Source: Acidobacteriota bacterium
Lineage (GTDB): Bacteria > Acidobacteriota > Blastocatellia > Pyrinomonadales > Pyrinomonadaceae
Assembly (NCBI GenBank): GCA_019242475.1
Contig: JAFAVK010000001.1
Coordinates: forward strand, 1-63,808
Direction: 5' to 3'
Length of the DNA: 63,808 nucleotides
Position numbers and translations under genes: made by a program. A model generated the notes under the pieces. The model saw nothing but the letters and a program-made list of their open reading frames with translations, had not been told where the DNA came from and did no database searches. Of this stretch, positions 45,350 to 55,467 are shown piece by piece; position 1 is the stretch's first letter, and every line of letters starts with the position of its first letter.

Positions 45350-48199
45350 CTAGTCTGAATTCTGCGCGGATTCTTCAGTCAATATGTCTATGTTATCGCT
45401 GAGTCCAAGTTCCCTTAGCGCGGCCCGAACCTCATCGACCTTGTGCTTCGAGATGCCACCTTCAGTTCTTACCTCAAATTTTACCGTGACCGCCAACCCT
45501 TGTCCTGCGAACTTTGCTAGCACCTTATAATAAAATTGGTGCCATTTCTGCCAAGCTATTTCACCCCACCAGACTACCTTCGTGGCAGATTCGTCCGCCG
45601 CTGAGGTGCTTACAGTAACGAAATCAACGTCCCCCTCTCGCCCATCTACTTGACCTTGATCATAGTCGGGCTGTCCTATGTGGGGTTGAGGAAGATTGCC
45701 GGTCGGGAAGGCAGGCTTCGATTCTCCCGACTTTGTAGACTCTTTCGCCAGTCGGTATGCCTCAGCCGTCTCCCTCTTAACAATGAACATCTCTTCAGAG
45801 ATTTCGACTTCTTGCACTGACAATACTTCATTGAAGTGAAACCTAGAATAGCCCCCGCTCGCCGCTTTTTCCACGTAGGCGAATACCCCTTTCGTGACGC
45901 CACCTGCGATAGTAGTCTTGATGATTTCGGGGTTTGAGATGCGTGGGAATTCAGGCGAGGAGAAGAACACATCGCGGACAGATTTCGTGCTCCACTCTCC
46001 AATGGCTGGCGGCCATTTGCGAGCGAGCAGATTAGGGCTGATGGAATCCTCAAGCTCTCCATCTTGGCGTAAGCGGTTAAGGACAAGTTGTGTAATGGTG
46101 TCCGCTGCGCTCGAATGCACAATACCAAGGTCTATCGTGCGCAGTGCGTTGTCTTTACCTAGAAGCAGAACATGTCGGTAAGTACGCCACACTGCCTCGG
46201 CTAAGTCGCTGCGGGACTTGGTTAGGTTTTCACTGAGTTGCCGCCTCTGTCCCTCATCGAGTGTTAAGCGCCCTTCATCGGACTTAATATCCTCCCACGC
46301 CAACACCTTCCGCGCCTCTTCGTAGAGTGAGGTCGGGCTGTCAGCAACGCACCATACAAGCGCGCTCTTAAACGTCCGTGCCGAGTTGCCATACTCGCGC
46401 GTCATTGATTCGACGGCCTGCATGGTCTTAGGTTCTTGAATAGATTGGTCAGGCGCGGCGGCCACCAGAGTTAGCGCTGGGCGGTCGGGAATCTCGTTGC
46501 TTTTTGACGGGAAATAGACCCACTCCGACGCGGAGCCTTTGCGGAAGACGGCTCTGACTTCACCACGCACGCGCTCATCAATCTTCTCACGTTTAATGCT
46601 TGCGCGGCGGTCGGTCAAAATCTTGTTCAGGTTAGGTGTGATGCTGAAACGGTAACTCTTCCGCTCCTGTATGAGGTAGTAACATGAGGATACTAGGGAG
46701 TCGAGAACGGTATCAATATTCCCGATGTCAAGATCAGGCTCGGCCACCGCTAATCGTATCTCCGGTTCCGTTGCTTCGTCGGCGCGTGGCTGCCCGCCAT
46801 TTGACTCGAAGAAGATCGTAGTCGCCACCTTGCGGTGTAGACGCGCTTTCTTAATACCATTTAGCGCTTCTTCATCTAGCCGGGTAGCATGCGAATCTGG
46901 CTTGCCGCAGATGTCGGTCGTCACGACGGCTTCAAGCAGATGTTCACCCAACTGTTCTAACATCGCGGCGCGGAACTTCGTATCTTCTAGCGGGGCCGTG
47001 CCGATCCCTATTAGTGCATCCTTGTGCGCGCCCTCGAACCCCTTCCTGTAGGCGTGCGAGACCCATAGTGCAAGCAGCCGCAGGATTCCCCTTGTCCGTT
47101 GGAACCTAGGGAGCGTCTGCCACTTGCGCTCGAAGACGGAGAGTACCATCGGGTGGAAGGGATAACTGGCGGCGAACGCCTCGCGTGAATTATCAGCGGG
47201 GAACCAACCCGGAATCTGATTCCGATGCTCATTGACCCAGTCCGCGTATTCGTTACAAGTTTGTACGGCCTCGCGGGGCAGTAGTACCCTACCGTCCTCG
47301 GTACTTACCCTACTCGTATCCCACTCAAACAACCGACGGCGGATAATTTCAGAAGTCTCATTCTCGGCAGACATCATTATTGGCTTGCCGATCCGGTCAA
47401 GTAACTTCTTCAACCTGTCGTAGTCGGCTTGATCCTCCGCAGTCATCTCCAACTCTGAAGCAGGTATCGAGACGGCCAACACGGCATTATCACGCGCTCT
47501 CAACTCCTCGGACAGGTTTTGAAGGAAGTTATAGAATTGGACGCTCACGCCACTCTTACGTGCGCGGCTGACGTAGTTCATTAACTCGTCAAGCAGAATG
47601 AGACACGGCTCTTTCTTAGGCAGGAACTGGCGTATTACTTCGCCCCCTGGGGCGATTTTTCGCTCGTCATGTTCAGCAACTTTGGCAAAAGCCGACTTGC
47701 CACCTAACTGGAAAGCAATCTCACCCCAAGGCGTCGAGCGATGCGGTGTGCCGCCTTCACCTCCACGACCTTTAATGACATCGAACTCCGTCCCGACGAA
47801 AACGGCGGTCGCAGCCTTAGGCACGCTTCGTACGCCGGCCTGTCCCAAGAGTTTTCTAACCCCTTGCCACCCATCGGCCTTAGAGCCGCTCCGAGCAAGA
47901 TGGTAGAGAAGGGTTAGAGCGTGTGTTTTGCCGCCGCCGAACTGAGTCGCCATGTTGAAGACGGCGCTGGCCTCAGTCTTCTCGCCGGATAGGCGTCGAA
48001 TGACTTCTGCGGCCAAAGACGAAAGACTCCTAGTCAGAAAAGTGCGCTCGAAGAAGAGTTCGGGCTTCTGATAGTCGGCCGCAGCACGCCCTTCGCGGAT
48101 GTGATCTAGGTGAACAGCGAACTCTGACGCATCGAGCGGCCTGCCCTCACGCAGGTCTTCACGGGGGGTGGCGATTTTGTACCACGGCTTGATTGCCAT
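45350..48199 (-). CDS. DUF499-family P-loop ATPase of a defence operon
   Basis: 949-residue AAA-like ATPase. Walker A is FGGGKTH (87-93), Walker B CLILLDELMNY (199-209), with an arginine-rich helical middle. It starts with the family's MAIKPWYKIATPREDLREGR. Residues from about 780 vary, with a linker and a C-terminal domain (TKVVWWGEIAWQKWHQFYYKVL). It is the last gene of the helicase-methylase-ATPase operon, 28 bases after the DUF1156 methylase. The three families occur together in bacterial and archaeal defence islands; the individual role of DUF499 is not known to me. Confidence 0.88.
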   Translation of the reverse strand: MAIKPWYKIATPREDLREGRPLDASEFAVHLDHIREGRAAADYQKPELFFERTFLTRSLSSLAAEVIRRLSGEKTEASAVFNMATQFGGGKTHALTLLYHLARSGSKADGWQGVRKLLGQAGVRSVPKAATAVFVGTEFDVIKGRGGEGGTPHRSTPWGEIAFQLGGKSAFAKVAEHDERKIAPGGEVIRQFLPKKEPCLILLDELMNYVSRARKSGVSVQFYNFLQNLSEELRARDNAVLAVSIPASELEMTAEDQADYDRLKKLLDRIGKPIMMSAENETSEIIRRRLFEWDTSRVSTEDGRVLLPREAVQTCNEYADWVNEHRNQIPGWFPADNSREAFAASYPFHPMVLSVFERKWQTLPRFQRTRGILRLLALWVSHAYRKGFEGAHKDALIGIGTAPLEDTKFRAAMLEQLGEHLLEAVVTTDICGKPDSHATRLDEEALNGIKKARLHRKVATTIFFESNGGQPRADEATEPEIRLAVAEPDLDIGNIDTVLDSLVSSCYYLIQERKSYRFSITPNLNKILTDRRASIKREKIDERVRGEVRAVFRKGSASEWVYFPSKSNEIPDRPALTLVAAAPDQSIQEPKTMQAVESMTREYGNSARTFKSALVWCVADSPTSLYEEARKVLAWEDIKSDEGRLTLDEGQRRQLSENLTKSRSDLAEAVWRTYRHVLLLGKDNALRTIDLGIVHSSAADTITQLVLNRLRQDGELEDSISPNLLARKWPPAIGEWSTKSVRDVFFSSPEFPRISNPEIIKTTIAGGVTKGVFAYVEKAASGGYSRFHFNEVLSVQEVEISEEMFIVKRETAEAYRLAKESTKSGESKPAFPTGNLPQPHIGQPDYDQGQVDGREGDVDFVTVSTSAADESATKVVWWGEIAWQKWHQFYYKVLAKFAGQGLAVTVKFEVRTEGGISKHKVDEVRAALRELGLSDNIDILTEESAQNSD

Positions 48200-48227
48200 A
48201 TCAGTTACCCGGATTCGCCTTAGCGAG

Positions 48228-51200
48228 TCAGAAGCCTAAGCTCTTTTTACGGGCCAACACCCCATCAACCCAACGCTTTTCATTACTATCCTTGGGGTAG
48301 AGCGCAGAAAGAGATTGGGCTAAAAGCCAAAACTGTGGGTCTGTAGCTAAGTGCGCCTCTTGCAAAAAGGGACGGAGCATTGAGCTATAAGAATGCGCGA
48401 AGAGGAGCATTGCTTGATGTAACCGATCCAGCATCGTCGAGCCGTTATCAAGCAACCGCTGTAAGATGGTTCGATTATCTTCCATCTCCAAGCCTGGGAA
48501 AAAAGGCTGGGCGAGGTCGGATGCTGGGATGGGTGCGGGGTCATACAAGTGAGTTTGGCGTTGCTGTACCGTCTTTAACTCAGCTACAGGCGCTTTCACC
48601 CTGCGTTGATGGGGTCTCCCGTTTTCCAAGGCCGGGAGGAGCATTACTTGACGACCAAATAGATGTCTCTCCCTTTGCGTAACGCTATTTAACATCACCC
48701 AATTACCCTTTATTACAACGATCCCTCCCGGTTGACTTAGCCGCTGTAAGTTAATGCCCAGTCCCTGAGCTAACTTTCTCACGGCGTCGTATTCCATAGT
48801 GTAGCCTTTCAATGGCTTCTTACCCGCCTCTGTCTTCTCTCCATCAGAATCAGGGCTGCCTTCAGGTTCCTCTTCAATATCAACTTCACTGTGGACACCG
48901 TTGCCGTTTGCCGATGCTTTTATCACCCAGAACCAAATCGCGGTTAGACGAGCATCCTCCTGGAATCCGGTGGCATCGGCCCCCTCGAAGATCATGTTTA
49001 AGGCTTCTTTGGCAACCGCCGCCCAGATGTGTTCAAGGTATTCTCTCAACTTAACCTGCTCACCACTAGCCTTCTCTACCGCCGTGTAACGAGAATAGAT
49101 TTCAAGTGCCGGGCCGAGACATGCAAAGATAGCGTCTGCGCCGACAACGCCCTCTTCCGACAACCGTGGCATCCACTCACCGATGCGACGGGGCAGCTCA
49201 TGCAACACATCACGCCAGTCCCCGATTTCATCGTGGAGCACAGAACCGTCAGGACTTTCACGCGGGCGGCAGACTAGATGCACAGAGGAAGCGAGAGCCG
49301 CTGAGTCCATTGCGCGGAGGCGGCCCTGACGCTCTGTGTCTATGGGCCAAGAAGCGGTAATTACCCACCCGGATGCTATCAACGCATTCAGCATAGCCTC
49401 CCAGCCAGAGGTCTCTTTATTAGCGAATACAAAAACGCTGATACCCGCCGGCTTTGTGATACGGCGGCTTTCGGCACAAGCCTTTGTCATCATCTCTTCA
49501 AACCAGCCACTATCTTTGTGCCGATACATTGCCGCGCGATGAGCTAGCTGAACGCATTCATCATCTTTGGGGGCCAAGTCTAATCTGAACAAATCATGGT
49601 GGACGTTGCCGACACTTCTCTTTAGCCAGGAGTAGAAGAAATCCGACAAATCAGCATAAGGTATCGCTGCATAATACGGAGGGTCAGTAATCACCGCTTC
49701 GGCCGTGTCATCCGGCAGAGGTTGTGAGGTCGCTGATGCACGGGTCACGGAGCCAGCTTGCATCGCTCCTCCCGCATTATGTTCAATGACTTTCTGAACC
49801 CATTCACATGCTCCGGCCCAACCGATGTCAGACAGAATATCGGCTTCCGCGAAATCCCAAACCATCGGTAAGGCTTGCCGGCCGAAGACGTGTTCCACCT
49901 TTTCGGCCGGGATATTCCACACTACGACACTAGCGCATTTATCAGCGCACCTGTCCAAGGCCATTGCCAGACAAGTTTGGACTGCAACCCCCAGTTCTTT
50001 ATCTTTGAACTTGTGACTTATCCCTTTGATGATTTCTACGATATGACTAAGACTCAGCGCTTGCCGCGGAGTAAAGAGAGCCCCCCAGGTAGTCATCCCG
50101 TAAAGGACAACATTGAAGAAACCTCGCAGGTGATTTAACTTACCGTCAGGGATCAGTGCGAGTTCACCATCGTGTCGCTTTACACGCCTACGAAGTTCTC
50201 GTTCTGCTGCCTTGACCGCCTCAAGGTCGGCAGTAGTTGGCAAACGATAAGTTCTTCCTGAAAGGCTTTTTGATGTAGTGACCACACAGAGTAGCCGGGC
50301 ATCAGCACCGCCACCCGCCCGCACCTTTAACTGCTCTCTGATTCTTTCCACGGGCGTAGTGAAGCCCGTGATGGGGCATGTCACCGCCCCACCGGCCGAA
50401 GTACCCGTTTCAACTTCAGCCTGAGAAGTAGGTTGGAACACTTCAAGTAATGGGCGACGTACAGTCCTCACTGTGCCATCTGCATAGGCTACCTCGGCCT
50501 CTTCAGTTCGGATGTGCCCTCTTTTATCTCTGCGCCATCTTAAGGCAAATCGCCGTTTAGCTTTCGAGGAGAGCCACATCGAGCGCAGCACGGGGACCTC
50601 AATGGGCACCTCATCTTCGCTCGGCGCTTCTGAGAGAATTGTTCGCGCCCACAGATAGGCGACTGGCCTGCTACCGTCCCTTTCAGCCGGGTAGTATTTC
50701 GCCAGTTCCTTGTCAGCTTTCCGTTTAATCCACTTCCCCCACTTTTGAAACTCTTCAGCAAGCTGTTGACTGAATCTTGGGATATATTCAAGAGTGACTT
50801 TGTTAAGCAGTACCGGCACGGGATTGAGGTCACTGGCGAACGAATCAGCGCCGACGCGTAGCGCCTCAAGGGGGATGGAGCCGCCCCCCGCGAAAGGGTC
50901 AACCACGAGCGGCTTGGTGCCGGGAGCGCCGCCTAATGACTGATGTGCAGTGTGGGTTAGGCTGCGGCCGGTTTCTAGGTACTCTGGCTCAACACTGTTG
51001 TCCCAATTAGAAAAGTCGGCGATGAAATCGAGCAGCGCGTGCCTCAGTTCTACAACGTCGTGCAGAAGGGTTTTATCCTTCTGGTATCTCACAAAGCGAT
51101 GGTAGCTCTCAGCACTTACTAATCCTATGTGCCTGTCGGCCCACGTCTGCATCTGGGACCGAGCCGTCTGTATAAATGCTATAGGGCACAGCGGGTCTGC

Positions 51201-51389
51201 CGGGTCGGGCCATAAGGCCGCACAGATGATGGCGCGACATGCGGCTAAGGGCCGCCGCGCCCACCAGATGTGTAGCGTGGAAATGTGACCGTGCCGGATG
51301 CTTTTCTCCCGCCGCGCATGGGCCGAGATACGCTTAATAGGCAAATCAACTTCTATAAGGCGTTTTGGGTATTCGGTGACTCCGCTCAC
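48228..51389 (-). CDS. DUF1156 DNA methylase of a defence operon
   Basis: 1053-residue SAM-dependent DNA methyltransferase. The N-terminal DUF1156 segment (EYPKRLIEVDLPIKRISAHARREKS, HISTLHIWWARRPLAACRA) precedes motif I DPFAGGGSIP (164-173); a long insert separates it from motif IV TDPPYY (about 564-569), the amino-methyltransferase signature for adenine N6 or cytosine N4. The GTG start shares a GTGA overlap with the helicase stop. Methylation probably marks self DNA while the neighbouring helicase and ATPase act on unmodified DNA (inference by analogy with DISARM and BREX). Confidence 0.9.
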   Translation of the reverse strand: MSGVTEYPKRLIEVDLPIKRISAHARREKSIRHGHISTLHIWWARRPLAACRAIICAALWPDPADPLCPIAFIQTARSQMQTWADRHIGLVSAESYHRFVRYQKDKTLLHDVVELRHALLDFIADFSNWDNSVEPEYLETGRSLTHTAHQSLGGAPGTKPLVVDPFAGGGSIPLEALRVGADSFASDLNPVPVLLNKVTLEYIPRFSQQLAEEFQKWGKWIKRKADKELAKYYPAERDGSRPVAYLWARTILSEAPSEDEVPIEVPVLRSMWLSSKAKRRFALRWRRDKRGHIRTEEAEVAYADGTVRTVRRPLLEVFQPTSQAEVETGTSAGGAVTCPITGFTTPVERIREQLKVRAGGGADARLLCVVTTSKSLSGRTYRLPTTADLEAVKAAERELRRRVKRHDGELALIPDGKLNHLRGFFNVVLYGMTTWGALFTPRQALSLSHIVEIIKGISHKFKDKELGVAVQTCLAMALDRCADKCASVVVWNIPAEKVEHVFGRQALPMVWDFAEADILSDIGWAGACEWVQKVIEHNAGGAMQAGSVTRASATSQPLPDDTAEAVITDPPYYAAIPYADLSDFFYSWLKRSVGNVHHDLFRLDLAPKDDECVQLAHRAAMYRHKDSGWFEEMMTKACAESRRITKPAGISVFVFANKETSGWEAMLNALIASGWVITASWPIDTERQGRLRAMDSAALASSVHLVCRPRESPDGSVLHDEIGDWRDVLHELPRRIGEWMPRLSEEGVVGADAIFACLGPALEIYSRYTAVEKASGEQVKLREYLEHIWAAVAKEALNMIFEGADATGFQEDARLTAIWFWVIKASANGNGVHSEVDIEEEPEGSPDSDGEKTEAGKKPLKGYTMEYDAVRKLAQGLGINLQRLSQPGGIVVIKGNWVMLNSVTQRERHLFGRQVMLLPALENGRPHQRRVKAPVAELKTVQQRQTHLYDPAPIPASDLAQPFFPGLEMEDNRTILQRLLDNGSTMLDRLHQAMLLFAHSYSSMLRPFLQEAHLATDPQFWLLAQSLSALYPKDSNEKRWVDGVLARKKSLGF

Positions 51390-54300
51390 TGACCCGCCTC
51401 CAATATCTCTTTCGCTCCGACACTGTAATGCTCAATCTTCACCACCGGTTCCCACCCTAGCCGTACTGGGTCTCGAATTACATGCACTTCCGGCGTAGTC
51501 GCACAGTTGAAGACTACGTAGAGCCAGTAGTCTTTCTTCACAACCTCTGCCTTCTTGAATTCGTTGTAAGTCAAGGCAACCTCGCCGACCCCGGCCCGTC
51601 CCTTCACTTCAATAAATCTCACGTCAATAGTCGTCTCCGGCTCTTCTGGGTGTGGCTTGCGTGAGATAAGGTCAAACCCCCGATTCTCGCTCTCAACACT
51701 CTCGACCTCCCATCCTCTTCCGCGCTCATACTCAATTGCTTTCTCGACGGCTATGCGCTCAATTTCCGCATCCGACACCATCGGCGCTATCCCCGGCGAA
51801 GTCCTTTCAGGGTGCGGGACGACCCACGCTCGCCCGACGTGCTGAATCTCGCCGATGGCGCACTGCCGCTCCTGCGACAGCTCTTCGAGCCGCCGCTCCC
51901 TACGGCCTACCAACTCGTCTAATCTGTCTTCGGCCTGTTTCAGGTTCGCCGCGAAAGGCTGCGACGAAGGAGATGCGCTCTGCTGTTCGTGTAGTTCTGC
52001 TATCTTAAGGTTCTGCCGGTTGATTAGCACGTCCATGCTGAGGCGGACATGCTTGTCTATCAGGTCGTTCTCGCGCTTGCGGGCAGTAGACACTTCCTCC
52101 AAGAAGGGCTGCAAAGCCTTCTCGATCAGCGTCAATTCAATCGCTTGGGTGTCTGGTAGGTTGTCGCCTATTGGCACTGCTGTGCCTTTAGGCGCAGGCG
52201 TAAGGTCAAAAAAGATTGTCGGCTGCTTTACGAGTACCGTACCGTTCGTTTCGGTCTGTACCACGAAGAGGCGTCGATGAAGATGATTACCACGTCCGTC
52301 CCTTATCGAGGCGGTATAAACATCGAGGCGGTACGGCTGATCCCGATGTACGTCGAAGAAAATACTTCCGCGCCGCAGGTCGTCGCAGACGTGTGTACTT
52401 ACCTCCTCGCGTACGGCCTCAAATAGCGGGTGACCTGGCGTCACCCACTCGGCGGCAGGCTCATTAAGGAGAAGTGACTTATCAAAAACGATCTGGTTAT
52501 ACTCTCGCCCGATCTTCCCGAACTGAGGCTCAAGCCTTTCGCCAGCAGCCACGACCGGGCGCGAAATCCGGCCCACCCGGTAGAGGTGTGACCCCTGCCT
52601 CGTCTCCTTCGGCTGAATCCCGATTAGAGGAGCGGCCTGTATAAAGAAGTCTTCGACCACTTCAGGCACTAGCCGCCGTTCGATGGCCTCCGTCGTCTTC
52701 CCGACAATGGCAGATAGGTTTAGCTCCTTCTTAGCCAAGCCTTCTAGCGTGGACTGCGTAATCCGACGGAACCTCTCAACGTCCACCTCCTCAACTATGC
52801 GTCGCTTGATAGCCTCCTCCGTCGTATTATTCGCATACATTTCACGGAATAATTTTTCGAGGCGATTTGATGGGAAAACCTCACCCACTACGTCGAACAC
52901 TAAGTCCGTACCCAGTTCGGAACGAATTTCGCGGAGGCGTTCGAGAAGTTTGTGGAGTACGCGTCCCTCGCGGGTATTCACAGTCACGAAATTAAAGATG
53001 AGGCAGTCATTCTCCTGCCCATAGCGGTGGATGCGCCCCATACGCTGCTCAAGTCTGACCGGATTCCACGGGATGTCATAATTGATCATCATCCAGCAGA
53101 ATTGCAGATTAATGCCTTCCCCCGCCGCCTCAGTCGCGACCAAGATTTGGCATCGCTCCTTGAATTCACGTTCCGCGTTAATGCGTGTACCCGAAGTGTC
53201 ACGGTCTCCGATCTTCATACCGCCATGAATCTGGGTTACCGTCAGCCCCCAACCGCGCAGCTTGCTCACTAGGTAGTCGAGTGTTTCCTTGTGCTCAGTA
53301 AAGATAAGGAGCTTCGTCTTCGGATTCTTGAAAATCCCCTCATTGGTGATGACCTCTCTCAACTTGGCTAGCTTCGATTCGACCTCTCTATGTTCGAGAG
53401 CGGCGGCCTTGGCAATCAAGTCGTCCAGTTGGCGGATTTCCTGCCTGAGTGCTATAGGGTCAATCGAGGCCACGATCTCTTCAAGCTTGTCTAGGATTTC
53501 TTGCTGTTCATCCTCCGGCAGTTCATCAAAATCTTCAGGGACGCGACGCGCCATCTGTTCTTCGCGATAGCCCGCCGGATCATCAAGGATGCGCTGTCGC
53601 TTGTTCCGCATTCTTTCGAGGCTGCACCTGACGGCAAAGACGCTTGACGCGAACCGACGTTGGAGCATTGCCATCGTGAAGCCTAGTGCGCGGCCACGCG
53701 CGGTGTCATCCTGTGCGGCCTTGATCGACTGCCGCTCGACGTAATCTGTCAGGTCTTGATAGAAGTCCCATTCCTCCTCGTAAATCTCAAATTCCACGGT
53801 GCGAATGTGCCGCTTCGTGAAGAGTTTTTTCACCTTACCTGATTCTGTGTCGGGAAAGGTGACTAGGGCCTCCTTGATGCGGCGTAGGTAAAAAGGCGCG
53901 GAGTTACGTCGCATCGCCTCTTCGAGACTCCGCACGTCACCATAGACCTCCTTATCCAAGAGTTCGAGGAACAGGCAGAAATTTTTCGGGTCCCCCTTGT
54001 GAGGCGTCGCGGTCATCATCAGTAGGTGGTCTGTACGCTTTGAGATTTCCTCACCGAGTCTGTACGCGAGGGTCTTGTTGTCGGCAGTGGAGGCGCTCAT
54101 CTTGTGGGCCTCGTCCACGATGACCAAATCCCAATTACTCTTGAGAAGACTCTCCTTAGCGTCCTCTATGCGCGACACCCACGAGACGGATGTGATGGCC
54201 TGAGCGTCTTCAAGCCACGGGTTCGTGCCGTAATTAGTTCGGAGTACGCTGCCGTTAATGACTTTGAAATTCTCCCGGAATTTATCCTTCAGTTCCCGCT

Positions 54301-54805
54301 GCCACTGAAATGCTAGGTTAGCCGGCGTAATGATGAGGGTCCGCTTGACTAGGCCGCGAATTTTCAACTCCTTGAGCAGCAGGCCCGCCATGATAGTCTT
54401 CCCGGCTCCTGGGTCGTCGGCGAGAAGGAAGCGAATACGGGGCTGTCTCAGGAAGTATTCGTAAACCGCTTCTAGCTGATGGGGTAACGGGTCAACGCGG
54501 GCTATTGAGAGAGAAAAATATGGGTCGTACTCATAGGCGAGTGTGAGCCGCATAGCTTCCACGCCTAGGCGGAACTTGTGGGGGTCGCCGTCGAAGGTCT
54601 CTTTCTCAGGCTCGGCAGCTACGTCGAGGTGGTCCAACTGTGAAGTGCTCAGGATCGACTCATAGACCCGTCCGCTGCTGAGTCCTTTGCCGACGATTTT
54701 GAACCCGGCCCCCATCGGAGACGCGACGATGATCTGTACGGCTTCAGGGTAGAGGGCACCGCGGATGATGACGTTAGTCTTGAGTTGGCTTTCGAGCAAC
54801 GCCAT
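51386..54805 (-). CDS. SNF2-type helicase with C-terminal DUF3883 domain
   Basis: 1139-residue Swi2/Snf2-like DNA translocase. Walker A is DDPGAGKT (130-137), motif II is VDEAH (230-234), motif VI is EQRMGRIHRYGQ. A long coiled-coil region (about 930-1000) and a C-terminal DUF3883 domain (YERGRGWEVESVESENRGFD...FIEVKGRAG) with a nuclease-like D/E-x-K pattern follow. First gene of the operon; GGAAAGGAAG precedes the ATG. Resembles DrmD-type helicases of class 1 DISARM in general layout, but DrmA, DrmB and DrmC are absent. Confidence 0.9.
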   Translation of the reverse strand: MALLESQLKTNVIIRGALYPEAVQIIVASPMGAGFKIVGKGLSSGRVYESILSTSQLDHLDVAAEPEKETFDGDPHKFRLGVEAMRLTLAYEYDPYFSLSIARVDPLPHQLEAVYEYFLRQPRIRFLLADDPGAGKTIMAGLLLKELKIRGLVKRTLIITPANLAFQWQRELKDKFRENFKVINGSVLRTNYGTNPWLEDAQAITSVSWVSRIEDAKESLLKSNWDLVIVDEAHKMSASTADNKTLAYRLGEEISKRTDHLLMMTATPHKGDPKNFCLFLELLDKEVYGDVRSLEEAMRRNSAPFYLRRIKEALVTFPDTESGKVKKLFTKRHIRTVEFEIYEEEWDFYQDLTDYVERQSIKAAQDDTARGRALGFTMAMLQRRFASSVFAVRCSLERMRNKRQRILDDPAGYREEQMARRVPEDFDELPEDEQQEILDKLEEIVASIDPIALRQEIRQLDDLIAKAAALEHREVESKLAKLREVITNEGIFKNPKTKLLIFTEHKETLDYLVSKLRGWGLTVTQIHGGMKIGDRDTSGTRINAEREFKERCQILVATEAAGEGINLQFCWMMINYDIPWNPVRLEQRMGRIHRYGQENDCLIFNFVTVNTREGRVLHKLLERLREIRSELGTDLVFDVVGEVFPSNRLEKLFREMYANNTTEEAIKRRIVEEVDVERFRRITQSTLEGLAKKELNLSAIVGKTTEAIERRLVPEVVEDFFIQAAPLIGIQPKETRQGSHLYRVGRISRPVVAAGERLEPQFGKIGREYNQIVFDKSLLLNEPAAEWVTPGHPLFEAVREEVSTHVCDDLRRGSIFFDVHRDQPYRLDVYTASIRDGRGNHLHRRLFVVQTETNGTVLVKQPTIFFDLTPAPKGTAVPIGDNLPDTQAIELTLIEKALQPFLEEVSTARKRENDLIDKHVRLSMDVLINRQNLKIAELHEQQSASPSSQPFAANLKQAEDRLDELVGRRERRLEELSQERQCAIGEIQHVGRAWVVPHPERTSPGIAPMVSDAEIERIAVEKAIEYERGRGWEVESVESENRGFDLISRKPHPEEPETTIDVRFIEVKGRAGVGEVALTYNEFKKAEVVKKDYWLYVVFNCATTPEVHVIRDPVRLGWEPVVKIEHYSVGAKEILEAGQ

Positions 54806-54999
54806 ACTTCCTTTCCAAGGAAGAATCCGCTGATAGCTTTGTCAGGAAATGGAAACAGGACAGGTGAAGCGCTTTTGCCCTGCTGCGCGAGCGAATTAAG
54901 CTACCACACGGGGGATTGTATGTGAAGGACGGGCGGATTTCCGTCTTAACCCATACGGGGCAATGATGTTTAACTTATGAGGTAAATTATGGATTCCCG

Positions 55000-55446
55000 T
55001 TACATCTCATTCAATAGCCTACGCGCCTGGTAGCTCACTCTCGACCATTTAATAATTTGTTGAAGAGTCAACGTCTTATCGTCCCCGTCTAAACTGTCAG
55101 CTACTTGTCTGAATGTCGCCACAATATGCCACTTATTGACGTGCGGGATGGGGTTTTCTTCAAGCGTCAGCAGTTCGTACAGTTGCCCCTCATTATCTCC
55201 TGGCGCAGGATAGCGACACAGAAGGTTGTACGACTCTAAATCCTCTAAGGCGTTGTCTACTGTGTTTAACGACCCAATTCTTGTGCCGTCTTGAATCTCC
55301 TTACGGGACACTTGGAATCTTCTCGTAGGCGGGTCGGTGCGGTTGGCGACGCCTAACAGGTAGCGCCATACGGCGAGAGTGCTGCCCTTGATGGCTGAGC
55401 CGTTCGACTTCGGAGGACCGTCCTTTATCTTAGGAGTTAGGTTCAT
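55000..55446 (-). CDS. Unknown protein, winged-helix-like
   Basis: 148 residues, no signal peptide. Residues about 20-90 look like a winged-helix fold (AVWRYLLGVANR, VSRKEIQDGTRIGSLNTVDNALEDLESYNLL), the C terminus is helical (LTLQQIIKWSRVSYQARRLLNEM). A related C-terminal fragment is preserved on the opposite strand at 57164-57334. It lies 22 bases after the lipoprotein gene in the same direction. It may be a regulator or a mobile-element accessory gene; not identified. Confidence 0.6.
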   Translation of the reverse strand: MNLTPKIKDGPPKSNGSAIKGSTLAVWRYLLGVANRTDPPTRRFQVSRKEIQDGTRIGSLNTVDNALEDLESYNLLCRYPAPGDNEGQLYELLTLEENPIPHVNKWHIVATFRQVADSLDGDDKTLTLQQIIKWSRVSYQARRLLNEM

Positions 55447-55467
55447 AGGTCGGGTAACTCCGCCAAT

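Noticed and set aside
45144..45353. 69-residue ORF after the accessory gene
   Set aside because: It has no ribosome site, no recognisable domain and lies between two convergent gene ends; a hydrophobic patch alone is not enough to call it.
45350..54805. Complete DISARM system
   Set aside because: The helicase and methylase resemble parts of DISARM, but no DrmA, DUF1998 DrmB or phospholipase-D-like DrmC is present; DUF499 is not a DISARM core family.
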